A DNA stretch of 64,000 nt from Rhododendron vialii (lineage: Eukaryota > Streptophyta > Magnoliopsida > Ericales > Ericaceae). The notes below the pieces were generated by a model. The model made no database searches. It had not been told where the DNA came from and saw nothing but the letters and a program-made list of their open reading frames with translations. The stretch's first letter is position 1. Each line of letters opens with the position of its first letter. The translations under genes and the position numbers were made by a program. Below, piece by piece: positions 23,327 through 43,866 of the stretch. The stretch covers positions 33,537,501 to 33,601,500 of the forward strand of contig NC_080559.1 of assembly GCF_030253575.1 (NCBI RefSeq), written 5' to 3'.

Positions 23327-23503
23327 ATGGCAGGTACCTCTCAGTTCGTCCAAGCCTCCAATACACGCCGGAGAAAGTGTCGGAAAACCGGTTTTCGGAG
23401 GCGGTGCTCGTACGTGTACAAGCAGCAGAGGGCTAGGTTCTATATCATTGGGCGATGTGTGTCCATGCTTCTGTGTTGGCACGAACATGAGCCATCGGAC
23501 TGA
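23327..23503 (+). CDS. ROTUNDIFOLIA-like/DEVIL (RTFL/DVL) small peptide
   Basis: A single 58-codon frame with no intron. The C-terminal half, [18 protein letters not shown] followed by [14 protein letters not shown], carries the RTF/DVL domain hallmarks: an early Cys, the basic/aromatic QQRARFYII core, RCV, and the closing CW. The N-terminal third is basic and low in complexity ([14 protein letters not shown]), as is usual in this family. RTFL/DVL peptides are plant-specific, associate with the plasma membrane, and restrict polar cell proliferation; overexpression in Arabidopsis gives short leaves and altered fruit. The start is the first ATG after a plausible TATA box at 23222. Family length is typically 40-150 residues, so this looks complete. 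It stands alone, about 6 kb from the Nudix start and 2.3 kb before TRM5. Transcription is inferred, not shown. Confidence 0.87.
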   Translation: MAGTSQFVQASNTRRRKCRKTGFRRRCSYVYKQQRARFYIIGRCVSMLLCWHEHEPSD

Positions 23504-25481
23504 ATAATCCGATGAGAATCGATATGGTTGGTCCAATTGGTGGGCGGCACGTGCCCCTCCAGTTTCCGGAACCAGTTTGCGTACGTTCACCTCTTCAATC
23601 AAAGGGTTGCTTGGGTGCCTTCGATGCGGTGTATTGACAGGGAGGAATCGGAAGAAGGCGCAGCTTTTTAGAGAGAGAAGAATTCGTTCAAAGAGCAGAG
23701 GATTTTCTTTTATCTGATCGAAGAGCAGAAGGATGGAAAGTTGAAACTCATGGAATTATCTATTCATGTGTTGCAGGGGAGAAACCCTATGGTGCATACT
23801 GATTTAGGAAAATATTGAAAATATTGTAAATTCAGATAGGGGAATTCTAGAGATCTCATAAGGAATATTATTTCTACATTGTTCTTTTAGGTAATTTCAT
23901 AAATTTTGTCTTCTTTTTTTGGGTACTTCGGAATATATTTTTTGTCATTTAATGGGCTTTGAGAATTGAATTGTGTGGAGTTCTCGTTAAATAACAAAAC
24001 TTAGAATAAATTTACAAATAAGTTTATTCTCTTATAATATTGCATAGAGGAAAAGTGAAAATTGTATTTTTTAAGATGTGTTGCTGTAATGCGCGGGATC
24101 AATCTCGTTTACTGGGGTAGATATCATATACTTTTCACACATTTAACTGGGATTCAATCTCATTTATTCTTTTAGATGTGTAGCCGAGTAATAGATATCA
24201 TATACTTTTCACACATTTAGCCGAAGTTCAATCTCGTTAACTACAATTAACAATAGTGAATTTCACCGAGAAGGAAAAACCCTTCCCCCTCGTCTTCTGT
24301 TATTTTTTTTATAGGGTGCATTGTTTTTTTTTTTTGTTGATCCGCATAGGGTGCATTGTTTGACACCACTACTAAGGGTAAAAATCACCACACTTCGAAG
24401 AGGGGGAAAAGATTATTTAGTCAGGCAAATGACATCAATATGACAGTAGTCACAGGGGTCAAAAATAGGCATCCCTTCGCCCTTAAGTCTTTGACTCTTG
24501 AGTAGGCATTGTTATTATAGTGACAATACGTTGACAAATAAAGGATACCTTGCCTCAAAAAAATTCTCTTCTTCTTGTATTAAAAAATGCATAATGCATT
24601 TTTGGTTGTAGGGTAGTAGTATAATTCAAATTTGCTACTCCATCACATGAAGCAATTGCCACTGTATGACGACAAAAATTTTGTTGGTACACAGAATAGC
24701 TGACCGAGTATATATTGAAGGGAATGATTTTTCGTTCTCCCATTTTATTCGGTTATACTCATTTTCTTATTTTTTTTTATCAGCGTGAAACTTCTAATTT
24801 GCCTAAACACGTACTCTCACAAGCTCAAGAAGATAATACACAAAAAGAAGAGGAACAAGCACGTTTAGTTCATATGCCCTGGTATTTGGAGTCTTGACGA
24901 ACTTTGCTTGATAAGAGTAACAAACAAACAAACAAATTCCTATCCATTGCTTAAATTTACAACAAGGTCTTGGGTTTTCAAACATTTACACCTTCCACTA
25001 GGACAACAACAACATAACATAACACATCTAGTCCCTAAAAAGAAAAAAAGAAAGGGATACTGTAACAGCCCTTTGGATGGAGGGGTTATATGAGAAAAGA
25101 AAGGAAAGAGTTATGGTTTATTGTGAAATTCTCATTTGGATTGAACATTTTAGTGAGAAATGGGGAGAAAAGTAAAAAAAGGAAATATTTTGATTGACTC
25201 TTCCTCTTTCTCATCCAAAATGGTGAGGTTTGGTGAAAAATGGCTCCATTTTATTATCTCTCCCTTTCTCACAATTCAAACGAGCTAACTATATAATTGA
25301 AATTTGGTTTGGATATTCAAAAATTACACGCGAAAATACTTAATTTGGACATAATTAAAACTGCGAGACAGAGGAGTATGTTTTAAACTTCTAACAACGG
25401 CCATGAACATTTCTGTTCAGAAAAAAAACAGAAAAGAAATAAATAAAATACTGCCATGGACGGGGCACCCGCTTCTTTACT
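23504..25481. other. Intergenic gap between RTFL/DVL and TRM5
   Basis: No further gene is supported. It holds the RTFL/DVL 3' flank and a pair of diverged direct repeats built on AGATATCATATACTTTTCAC (24118-24165 and 24196-24240). AT-rich sequence follows. Confidence 0.5.
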
Positions 25482-25557
25482 TGGGCCAAAGCCCATTGCA
25501 ACATCGCCTTATTACGAGGGATTCTACAGGTTCGATATACAGTAATAGTGTTGGGCC
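25482..25557 (+). promoter_or_regulatory. Site II-like elements upstream of TRM5
   Basis: TGGGCC occurs at 25482-25487 and 25552-25557, with an inverse copy GCCCA at 25491-25495. Such elements mark promoters of plant growth- and translation-related genes, which fits a tRNA-modifying enzyme. No TATA box is evident. Confidence 0.45.
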
Positions 25558-25606
25558 ACCATAAAAACACTTCCCGTTTCCTTTCGCTCTCTTGTACGGT
25601 TCTGTT

Positions 25607-25607
<1 letters not shown>

Positions 25608-25654
<47 letters not shown>
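25608..25654 (+). repeat. (CT)n(GT)n microsatellite in TRM5 leader
   Basis: A CT run of about 38 bases followed by about nine bases of GT, roughly 120 bases before the TRM5 ATG and probably within the 5' UTR. Confidence 0.9.
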
Positions 25655-25774
25655 AAAGGGTTTGCGGGAAACTTGTTTCTATGGAGTAGTTATTAGTTAA
25701 GCCGAATTTCGAGCATTCAGGCTAGTGACAGATTTCGCGGCGGATTTGGAAATTGCTGCTGCAATTTTTGTACG

Positions 25775-34034
<8,260 letters not shown>

Positions 34035-35990
34035 AATTTGAGTCCTTGGCGTCATGGTTGATCCTACGGTGGGGATTGTGTAATTCTTCTACCTAACTTA
34101 ACGCCTAAGCGAGGATTGAAAAGGTAAACGGAAAAGACATAGGAGCGTAGGTTAGAAGAGAAACACTGATCTAATTTATCGTTTAAATTCTCCTTCTCTA
34201 GTATTGGACTGGAAGTGTATTCTACCCTCACCAGATGTGTAGTTTTGGACTGGAATTTTGGTTGTAGTGCTTGATATTAGAACAGTTGCTTAGTTCCGCG
34301 TTTGACGTTGCAGATTGCACCTTTAATCGTGTTTTGAAGTGGATATTTGGTTTTTATGAAGTGGAAGGTTGAAATTGATTTTTTGACAAAGTTGATGGAT
34401 GACATCATTGTAATCCGTTAGGTTTCTCACGGTGGGTTAACAGATGGGGTTATATTTTAACGGAATCATAAAGCTAACGGAGCGGGTTGTAATTTCTAGG
34501 ACCCTCAGGGGTCTTAGTGGCTTAGTCAAGAACCTCAGGGGACCGGGAGGTTGGTGTAATTTACCCTACCTAATAGAAAATCATGATTTATTTTTGTTGC
34601 AACTTACCTTACCTAATAGAACAAAACAAATAAACATGAAAATTCTGGTGGAGGTAGGATTTTCTGTGCCGAAAATTGATATCTCTGTACCGAGGGGTAT
34701 TTTAGTCGTTGAATTTAAAACATCTAAAAAAATCACACAATCTAATGACCGAAAAACCTCTCGGTACAAGGATTTTCGGAATAAAGAAAATCGGAATGAC
34801 CCCTCCTGAAATGCATATCCTTACTAGGAATTGCATTACAGCTCTAAACTAACTTTGTCTTTTCTTTGCAACCATGACACCTTTTTTTGGTTGTTGATCG
34901 GATCCACGACATTGATGACAGATATAAAAAGCTACAACTTCCACACGAAAAAGGCAAAATTAAAGAAAGAAAGAAAAAGTGCATGAGAATGAAACACGTA
35001 TATTCATGCTGGAAAGTCTTGAATTCAAGAAGAATCTTATCTTATTGTCAAAAAAAAACAAGAAGAATCTTATCTATCTCCTCTCTCAAAAAGCAAATCA
35101 ATGGCTGGTCTGCAATTTTTCTGGGGTCCACCCCTTTGTCCTCCCACTTACGTTTTTGGATTGGATCATCAAGTGGCAGGGGTTTTGTAAAGAGAGTGAA
35201 AAAGAAAATATATTTCACCATCAAAAAGTCTAGGAACACAATTTTCGGATATAACTTCGGGTACAATTGTGTCCAAAATCGTCCGATATGCATGGAATCA
35301 AGTGCATCGAATGACTTCAGAAGCAATTTTATTCAAAGTATTCTTTTAAAGTTGTGCTCTTAACACTGCTCGTCCGCCGTTAGTTCACATCATTTGGCAA
35401 GATTTTAAATGTCTCTTGTGAGTTTCATTTCCATCAGAATTAAGCCTAGCACTTGATTTCCTTTTCCCCCGATTATCTTACATTGTTATTCTAAGCGGAG
35501 CGGATATAATATACGTGGAAAACTAGAAATATCAAAATGGGAGACGGTTGAAATATAGAGATCACTCGTGTAATGTTGTGAAAAGCCAGATGTGACTTCT
35601 AGCCCATCTGGCATGTATCCCTTGACTTTCAAGGAGGAGGTCCGGTGTTCTATGTCTAGGTTCGAGTATATGGAGAGACATCGAATCCCATTTAACTATT
35701 AACATACTAACTTTCCACTAACCCCAAGGTCCCCAACTATCTACTCCATACAATATTGGCAGAAAAAAATGTTGTGAAATGAATCATGTAGCGATACATA
35801 TAATTTTCTCCGTTTGTAATTCTAGCAAAAGATGAGTACATTGCAAGTTGCATCCAGTCCAAATGGGCTAAAAAAAATGGATAGCATTTAGGAATTACCA
35901 TATACTTTATAGACTTATAGTTCAAGTACTTGTAGATATAAGGACAGACTTACAATTTTGTGGCACAAAATTACATGTTTATGATAAGGA
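34035..35990. other. Intergenic gap between TRM5 and the GH17 gene
   Basis: No gene is supported. It holds the TRM5 3' flank and, from about 34806, sequence that recurs in diverged form downstream of the GH17 gene (43195-43490). Frames near 34444-34809 and 34887-35363 are AT-rich and match nothing I recognise. Confidence 0.5.
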
Positions 35991-35993
35991 ACC

Positions 35994-36302
35994 GTTCTAC
36001 TCACACATACTACTTTTACACATACATTGCATAGATTTTTTTGGGGCCCATTATGGGGTCCCACAAAATGATTCGAGCCGTTCATTAATTTTAAAATATT
36101 TTTTAAGGAACTTCGTAAAAAATCAGCTCAATCGGATACATGTAAATGCTTGAACCAATCTTACATGTATCCAATTGAGCTGATTTTTTACGAGATTCCT
36201 TAGAAAATATTTTAAAATTAATGAACGGCTCGAATCATTTTGTGGGACCCCATAGTGGGCCCCACAAAAAATCTGTGCAATCTATGTGTAGAAATAGTCT
36301 GT
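35994..36302. mobile_element. Foldback element, family A copy 2
   Basis: The arms share GGGGCCCATTATGGGGTCCC, GAGCCGTTCATTAATTTTAA and CGTAAAAAATCAGCTCAATC with their inverse on the right half. Motif order and wording match the copy at 21476-21866. It ends about 360 bp before the GH17 ATG, so it sits in that promoter. Confidence 0.75.
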
Positions 36303-36508
36303 GTTGGAAGTGTTTTCCTATGATAAGTACGTAACTGAATAACTGCTGCATTAAGAAAGGAATCTTCCATTCTTTTAATTTCCCCACTATCCCCTGTCCA
36401 ATCCCTTTCCACATTTTTTCACCTCCCTCCTTAGCTTTCTTTCCCTTTCTCAAAAGCCAAGCATCAAAATTCCGAGAGAGAGAGAGATCTCGTTCTTCTT
36501 TGTGTGTG

Positions 36509-36516
36509 TATATATA
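36509..36516 (+). promoter_or_regulatory. TATA box of GH17 gene
   Basis: TATATATA lies about 150 bases before the ATG at 36668, between a GA-rich tract and a C/A-rich leader. The call rests on position and motif only. Confidence 0.5.
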
Positions 36517-36667
36517 CCCACTACAAACAACAAGAAAATTCCCCTTTCCTTCCTTTTCTTCCACCCCCCAACTGTCTCAAATCAATCCTTATTGATTCAT
36601 TCAACAAAGATTGAATCAAGAAAGATTCAAAGTCACCCCCATTGAAATACCCAATAAAGGAAAAGAA

Positions 36668-39278
36668 ATGGTGGACTCAAAATCCCAGTACAGCAGCTAT
36701 GATCAATTGCCACTGATCTTTTGGGTCATTTTCTTGACAGAATTAGTAGGGAGTGGGTATGGAGTGGGAGTGAACTGGGGAACCATGGCAACCAACCAGC
36801 TGCCGCCGGAGAAGGTGGTGGAGATGATGAAGGCAAATGGGTTTGACAAGGTGAAATTGTTCGAGGCAGATGGGAGGATTATGCAGGCATTGATTGGGAG
36901 TGAAATTGAAGTGATGGTGGCAGTGCCTAATTACATGTTGCAGAAGATGAGTGAGGACCCTGGTTTTGCAGCTGCTTGGGTTGAAGCCAATGTCACTAGT
37001 TATTCCTACTCTGGTGGTGTCAATATCAAGTAAAAATAAGTTTTAATTTTATCCCAAATCTATATATATCTAATTTTTATTTACAACTCATTTGTTCAGG
37101 CTAGCTTACGAGCACCTCAACTAATTTTGGGAGCCCAATTCCACCACCCACTTTTTTTTAATCGGCAATTCACCGCCCACTTGCAGGGAGCCTAATTAAA
37201 GCCAGAGCTTATGGGTTGATGATTGTTTTACCCCAATCCATGTTTTTTCTGGTTCCTTAAACCCATTCTTGTCCTAAATTGACTTTGGGTGGAGTTTTGG
37301 TTTCTTTCATACAATTGTCTATCTTCTTCCTTCCTTCCTTCCTTCCTTCTTTATTTACATTCTTTGTTGTTCAGATTTTTATCTGTTGAATTCATGCTTT
37401 TCGCGCTTCGTTTGGATCTTCAACTTTCTCTTTAGGTTTCCGATTCCCGTCGATTTCTTTTCTTTCAATTCTTTCTTTGAGTTATTCCTATGTTTAATTT
37501 TCATTTTACCAACTTTATGCTTATGTAATTTTGATCATCACTTTCTTTGATATGTGCTGTCCATGTACGTACTATTAAGTTTTGATAAGTACCTGATGTA
37601 TTTTCCAACTTTATGCAATTCTCATTCCATTTCTGACATATCATATGCTTATAGCTAGTTTGACTAGGTTTATCCAGTTTTCGCTACCTAATAAAGACTA
37701 TAGTAGGGCAGCCGTTTTTATCAAAATCATATAACCCATTATCTGTGGTTTGAGCAGCTTGCCTTTTCCCATACCCACTAGATCGATTTTTCTATTTTTT
37801 TGAAAGTAAAAACAAATATAGGTCTAAAAGCCCTCTAAGGTTGAATGAAAACTGAAAATACCCACAGACCAATAAAATTGTTATTTCTTATCCTTTCAGA
37901 TTCGACTTTTATCTCCATTTTGGTCCGGCCCGCCCTTAGTTAATTGATCAATCACAACCTCAATTTAAATTTAGAAGAGAAAAGATGGAAGAAGAAAACC
38001 TTTATATCAAGTTAAATTTTGTCTACCATCAGTCTGTTGAAAGAAAAAAAAACTCTTTATAGAGAGGGTCAAATTAATAGTGGGGCAGATACCATTTGTA
38101 CTGTAGACCTACAAACAATTAATATCCATCAAAACTGTTACGGTGAAATGGAATGGAAAAAAGGCAGATGAAAAAATAAAATACTTTCCCTTATTAAAGA
38201 CAAACCAGACAAGACTGTTTGAACCCAGTTTTACTCGATCAATGAGCTATGCAAGACCAAAGTGAAACTCCACAAGTTTTATAATATCTATCCAAGTTTT
38301 ATATGGTTAATTTAAAATAAGTCTTATTAACCCATTTTAAGTCAAACATGAGTGAGTAAGAGCATCTCCAGCCTTGATCCAAATTTTTTCCCAATTTGGA
38401 GGTCAAAATTTGGGTAAAACCCCATTTTGAGTCAGGCTCATTCCAATGTCAAAACCCTATATTGACTCAATTCAATGGCATAGAGATAAATAAAAGAGAG
38501 GAGACAATCAGTTCGACAAATTCTGGTGAAGTTCAGCAGCTCTGACAAGGTAAAACTTCTTCTTCGTCTGTACTTTCGTATAGAACTTGGATCGCTGCAC
38601 CTTCTTCTTCGCTGAACCTCGATCGCCATACCTTCTTCTTCGTCTGCAGTTTCTTCTTCTTCTCCGGCTAGGTACAACCTTCTTCTTCGTCTGCACTCTC
38701 TCTCTCTCTCTCTCTCTCTCTCAAGAACAGTTGGGAAAAAAATGGGTTTGAGCCTATCTTGTCCCAGAATTGGATAAAAAAAATAGGTAAAACCCAAATA
38801 TGAGAAATGGTTTGGGGTCATGATTGGAGAGGACTGAGGAGTTTTTGAGAGTTTTGCCCAAATTTTGGATTTGGGTTTTGAAATGAGTCAAGAAGGTGAA
38901 GATGTTCTAAGCAACAATACTCGAGCGGTTAAATATGAAAATATATTATTCGAATTTAAAAAATTCAAATTTAAGTTTTTAGCTAGCGTCTTTTACACTT
39001 TGAATTGACTTATTTGATGAGATTAATAGTAAAAGAATATAATTTAATAGAATATATAATCTCATTAGACTAATACTAGTAATGAGATTAATAATATCGC
39101 ATCCCTTTAACCTTTGGCATACCCTACCGATTTTAACAATTATATGTTCAAAACATATGAAATGATTACTGTATGTTTTAATAATTAACATAGTAGAACT
39201 GAGATGATTATTTGATCAAAAAAACAGATAATTTTGAATCTCCATGTAGAACTGAGATGATTATGTTTTGAATCTCTC

Positions 39279-39344
<66 letters not shown>

Positions 39345-42300
39345 GTTTGTTTTGCAGGTACGTGGCCGTGGGCAACGAGCCCTTCCTCAAAACATACAAC
39401 AACACCTACCTCCCCTACACCCTCCCCGCCCTAAAAAACATCCAGCAAGCCCTAACCCACTCCCACCTCTCCTCCACCGTAAAACCCACCGTCCCTCTCA
39501 ACGCCGACGTCTACTTCTCCCCCGACTCCTCCCCCGTCCCCTCCTCTGGCGACTTCCGCCCCGACACCAAACCCGCCACCCTAGAAATCGTCAACTTCCT
39601 CCACTCCATCGACGCCCCATTCACCGTCAACATCTACCCCTTCCTATCCCTCTACCAGAACCCCAACTTCCCCCTCGACTTCGCCTTCTTCGACTCCCCA
39701 TATAAGCGGCTGCGAGACGGGGAGAACGGGTATGATATTGTAGGACAAGAATATACTAAAGGGTTATAAATGGAAACTTTATTTTAGTATTAACTTGTAG
39801 GACAAGATATTGCGTAGGGCTGATAAACGAATCAAATTGTTCGTGTTTGCTTGTTTGAGATCTTTTTGTTATATCGACAAACCGAGTTTGAACATGTTTT
39901 TTAAGATTGTTAAGCTTTTGAACAAGGCGACTTCAGGATTTTTGTTCAGAGGTGACAAAAACATAAATTAGTTATTTGTTTAAAATACTATGTAATAAAA
40001 TAAACGTATTTAGTTTGGTTGAAATTTGTTGAGCCTAGTTTTGTTTTGTTGAGGATTTAAGAATTTTAAATGAATTTTCATTTACTTTGACTGCGTATCA
40101 ATAATTTTGTCTCGAAAATATTAAAAAAATAAAACTGCCTGTAAAGAATTCGAAATTATTGTGCAGCCAGTTGATTGGCTCGTTCGACTTATAATGTTTA
40201 AAAAATGTAAGTTACTCAGAGAATTCGATTAAAGTTCGTTTGAGATTAGTTCTTCTCATAATCAAACCAAGCAAGAACTCACATATATATTTTTTCTTCT
40301 CATAATCAAACCAAGCAAGAAGTCACATATATATTTTTAAAGCTCGTGAAGCTTTCAAACCAATCTTAAGCAATCAAAATCTAACTGTTCGGTTCGTTCG
40401 GTACATTCATCAGCCCTATATTATGGGTTTAGTTAATCTATTCAAACTGTAATTTTGTGCCACTTGTTTGACATCGAACAGGTACGCGAACGTGTTCGAT
40501 GCGAATTTCGACACGTTGGTTTGGGCGTTGAGGAAGGCCGGGTATCCGGACATGAGGATCGTGGTGGGGGAAGTGGGGTGGCCGACTGACGGCGATGTGA
40601 ATGCGAATATGGAGAACGCGAGGAGGTTTAATCAGGGGCTGGTTAGGCACGTTTTAAGCGGGAATGGGACTCCGGCCAGAAAAGGGGAGATTGAGGTTTA
40701 TTTGTTCAGCTTGATTGATGAGAATGCCAAAAGCATTGCCCCAGGTATCTATATATTTCTTCTTTCCCACACCCTATATTGTTTTATTTTATTTTATTAT
40801 AACTTAGAAATCCGGGCGAGTTTTTGTCGTATCAAATTTCTTGGACTAATAAGCATTAGTCTTGATGAACGGAATCTAAAAAGTATAAAAAAAACTATGA
40901 TGTAAAGCCCCCGAAAACATTTTTTTAGAAAAAGACTATTTCACTGTCTTTTTGGTCGTTTTATCCTGGCTTTTTTCAATCTCAATTCATTTTTCAATCT
41001 TTTTTTTTTCATTTCTCTCATCTCGAATGATTAATCTCAGAAATTTTGGTGAAAAGCTATAAAAAAAAAAAAATCAATAGTAGTCACTGTTTTTTGAAAA
41101 AAAAAAAGTTAAGCGAAATTCAGCCTTAATGTTGTGATTAAATTATTATTTTCTTCGATCATTCTTAATTTTATAAAAGGTGTTCCCTTTAGCTTAATTA
41201 AAGTTTAAAGTACGTAGAGGTTTGATGGCTATTATTACTAGGCTCCCATAAGGTCTTAAGAATTTATGGAAAGAAGTGATCTCCAAAAAAGGGAGTGTAA
41301 TTATTATGATGATAAAGGAGGGAAAAATCAGAATAAGATTCTCGCGGAATTTTATAATTTTGGAGAATTGATAAGAAAGTTAAAAGGATATGAATCTTAC
41401 GAGTTTCCTACTAATTGAAAAGTTCGAGTACGTATGAAAGTTGAAATTATTGGCACTTCTATATTTCTTTTCTTTTTCTTGCCATGTGAGTGAGTCAGGG
41501 ACGTTGGTCTAATTGATAACTTTAGGCGTTAAGATTTTTAGTATCATTCATTTGCATTTACACAACTTTATCCATCGCATAATGTTGGTCCTCTATTCCA
41601 TCTTCAGATTCTCCAAAGTATTATTCCCTCCGTCTCAAAATGTTTGTCCGGTCCGTAAAATGGGGTGTTAAAAATAATACAATTTTTGCAAAAAAAAATC
41701 AAAAGTTTTTTAACAACTTACTAGATATCAATGAGTATTTTTAATTTGTGAAAAAAGTTTGAATTTTTTCTTGAAAAAATTGCATTATTTTTATCACTCC
41801 GTTTTGTGGACCGGACAATCATTTTGGGACGGAGGGAGTAGTTCTATTGGAAAATCAACCACAAAAGTGCGCGAATTTTCAAAATTTACACTTTATAAAG
41901 AATTAAAAACAACTTCATAAGTGGGATTCAAGGGATAGTACTGAAAATCAATGCTCATTTTGAAAGGAGACGTGAATTTTAAAATGTTAAAAATTCTCAA
42001 AAGGTAACAATATTGGGGATAGGAGGCACATATATATATTTAGTACTGTATATCAGTTGGAACTCCGGGAGACGACTTATGGTTTTATAAGACTACAATT
42101 TCCGTTAATTTTCGTGGTTTTCAAGTTCACAGTCTTCTTTGTTATGTAATTTGAACACATATATATGTGCCTAAAAACACTAACTCACCAGGCAACTTCG
42201 AAAGGCATTGGGGCATATTTGAGTACGATGGGAAGCCAAAGTATGACTTAGATTTAAAGGGTTTGGACGAGAACAAGGGGCTAGTCCCAGTGCAAGGAGT

Positions 42301-42676
42301 TGAATACATGTACAGGAGATGGTGTGTTCTGAACCCACATGTGAAGGATCTGGGAGAGCTGCCCAAAAGCCTCAACTACGCTTGCAGCTTGTCCGATTGC
42401 ACCGCTCTGGGCTACGGCTCTTCTTGCAGCCATTTGAGCGAACAAGGAAACGCGTCTTATGCTTTCAACATGTACTACCAGTTGCAAGGCCAGAACATGT
42501 GGGACTGCGATTTCAATGGCTTGGCTACGGTGACGGAAGAGGACCCGTCCGACGACAAGTGCCGGTTCCCGGTGATGCTTGCTCGTGTTCGTCCGCTGGT
42601 CCTGCATAGGACGGTTGTTGGGATGTTGCTTGTCGTTCTTGAGGGATGTATAGTATTTTTGCTCGTCGTATCCTAG
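36668..42676 (+). CDS. GPI-anchored glucan endo-1,3-beta-glucosidase (GH17 with X8/CBM43)
   Basis: Exons: 36668-37029, 39358-39729, 40482-40744, 42192-42676; 493 residues. The enzyme cleaves beta-1,3-glucans (callose) at the cell wall or plasma membrane. It resembles the Arabidopsis group of endo-1,3-beta-glucosidases that carry an X8 domain. Seen: an N-terminal hydrophobic signal ([17 protein letters not shown]) cleaved before GVNWGTMA; the GH17 barrel with catalytic Glu128 in VAVGNEP and Glu275 in VVGEVGWPT; then FERHWGIF; then an X8 domain from Trp376-Cys377 containing [12 protein letters not shown] and [10 protein letters not shown] with paired cysteines. The C-terminal stretch ([18 protein letters not shown]) is hydrophobic and fits a GPI-attachment signal. 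The start is the first true ATG; upstream in-frame codons lack ATG. Exon 2 is very C-rich, unlike the neighbouring exons. Its acceptor is preceded by a long CT microsatellite that supplies the polypyrimidine tract. Confidence 0.93.
38358..38911. mobile_element. MITE in GH17 intron 1
   Basis: The left end AGAGCATCTCCAGCCTTGAT and the right end, whose inverse reads TTAGAACATCTTCACCTTCT, are imperfect terminal repeats. GAGCATCTCCA is a common start of plant non-autonomous DNA elements. The interior contains TTCTTCTTCGTCTG-type repeats. Confidence 0.6.
39273..39340 (+). repeat. (CT)n tract forming a splice-acceptor pyrimidine tract
   Basis: About 68 bases of CT with one interruption end 17 bases before the AG of GH17 exon 2 (39357). 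The microsatellite is therefore the functional polypyrimidine tract of that acceptor. Confidence 0.9.
40250..40337 (+). repeat. 44-bp tandem duplication in GH17 intron 2
   Basis: Two copies of a 44-base unit beginning TTCTTCTCATAATCAAACCA start at 40250 and 40294 and differ by one or two bases. Confidence 0.9.
41624..41838. mobile_element. Stowaway-like MITE in GH17 intron 3
   Basis: The ends TTCCCTCCGTCTCAAAATG and CATTTTGGGACGGAGGGAG are inverted, with inner GTCCGGTCC/GGACCGGAC pairing. TA dinucleotides flank the element. Confidence 0.8.
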
Positions 42677-43642
42677 TTTAGGTGCCGGATCCTTTGTCGT
42701 TGAAATCTTCGTTCATCGATCTGCTCTACATTATTCAACATTGATGTACACCGCATTGCGCAATTGAAAGTGGTTTGTCGCAGGGAATGTTATTTTTGTG
42801 ATGACACTGGATCTTAGGCATAGTTTAGCTGGAGGATGTCTAGGAGTCTATTGACTATGGGTTAGAGGCATGTGTAAATTACAATTTGGGTACTGCTAAT
42901 GAGATTGTAGTGTAAATTAACTGCTTTTTTTCCCCTTTGGTTTTGAAGTCATAGAAGGTTATCCTTTCGCATTGCTTTGTGCCTTTTAATTTCCATTTTT
43001 AGTGGTTTCTTCAATCTCCTCTCCTCTGTCAATAAAGCTGAATCTTTTTTTATATAACCAGATGCCCGGGCCAACCTACGGCTTGCGCGCAATTGACTAA
43101 TTCAAACTCCTAATATTTGCTAAAATAAGAATCGTACAAGATGCATATCTTGTTCGTCGAAGAAAAAAAAAAGAAGCATGTCCTTGACGTTACTTGGAAT
43201 TTAATTACAATTACAGCTGTATAGCCCTTCATTTTGTTTTGTAACCATGACAAAATGCAAAAACCATAAATTCCACACAAAAAATAGGGCAGATTAAAGA
43301 AAGGAAGAAAATTTTTGCATAACTGAGATCACACGTATAATTAGCCTGTAAAGTGAAACTTTAAGTTCAAAAAGTAAGTCATTGGGTTTGCTCACGGGTC
43401 ATGCTGGAAATTTCCCTTCGTTTTCCTCTCCTCCACCTCCTTGCATTTCAGCTTCATCTCTCTTGATTTGAGAAAGATTCAAAGCCAACCAGGGGCGGCT
43501 TCACCATTATACGAGGAGTTCAAGCGAACCCCTAGATCCAAAAAATGCATTGCAAAGTTCCTTTTGAGATTCTAAATTTACTATTCAATCTTAGAACATT
43601 AGCGTCTTTCCACAGGATTATATCACAATTCACAACAATGTG

Positions 43643-43683
<41 letters not shown>

Positions 43684-43866
43684 CGCACAAAAAATGGATC
43701 TCAGATTAATTTCCAAGAACTTTTAAGTCGTTTTTCCTCGGGTCACTATTTCTACACATGGACAAAACCTGCGGCCAAACATAAGCACCAAAAGAGACAG
43801 ACAGACTGAATTGACAATGCCTCGGACAAAAACTCATCTATTAGTAAGATACCCATTTGCATCTTG
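42677..43866. other. Gap between convergent GH17 and eIF2B epsilon genes
   Basis: This holds both 3' flanks and a CCCGGGCCAACCTACGGCTT transposon-like scrap near 43065. It also holds a diverged copy of GH17 upstream sequence at 43195-43490 and a probable transposon fragment beginning AGGGGCGGCTTCACC at 43491. A (GA)n run follows at 43646-43679. No gene is supported. Confidence 0.5.
43195..43490 (+). repeat. Diverged copy of the GH17 5' flank
   Basis: Motifs in order (ATTACAGCT, GCAACCATGACA versus GTAACCATGACA, ATTAAAGAAAG, TCAAAAAG, then GAGAAAGATTCAAAG) parallel those at about 34830-35100 and 36615-36637 upstream of the GH17 gene. The copy breaks off into transposon-like sequence at 43491, before any coding region. 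Confidence 0.5.

Noticed and set aside
34444-35363. Two plus-strand frames of 121 and 158 codons downstream of TRM5
   Set aside because: AT-rich, no domain, and part of the sequence recurs as diverged non-coding repeat at 43195-43490.
36611-36667. 19-codon upstream extension of the GH17 frame
   Set aside because: The extension starts with TTG, not ATG. The first ATG is at 36668 and immediately precedes a signal peptide.
39268-39705. Ser/Leu- and Pro/Arg-rich 145-codon frame over GH17 exon 2
   Set aside because: It is a shifted frame across the CT microsatellite and the C-rich exon. The correct frame encodes conserved GH17 sequence.
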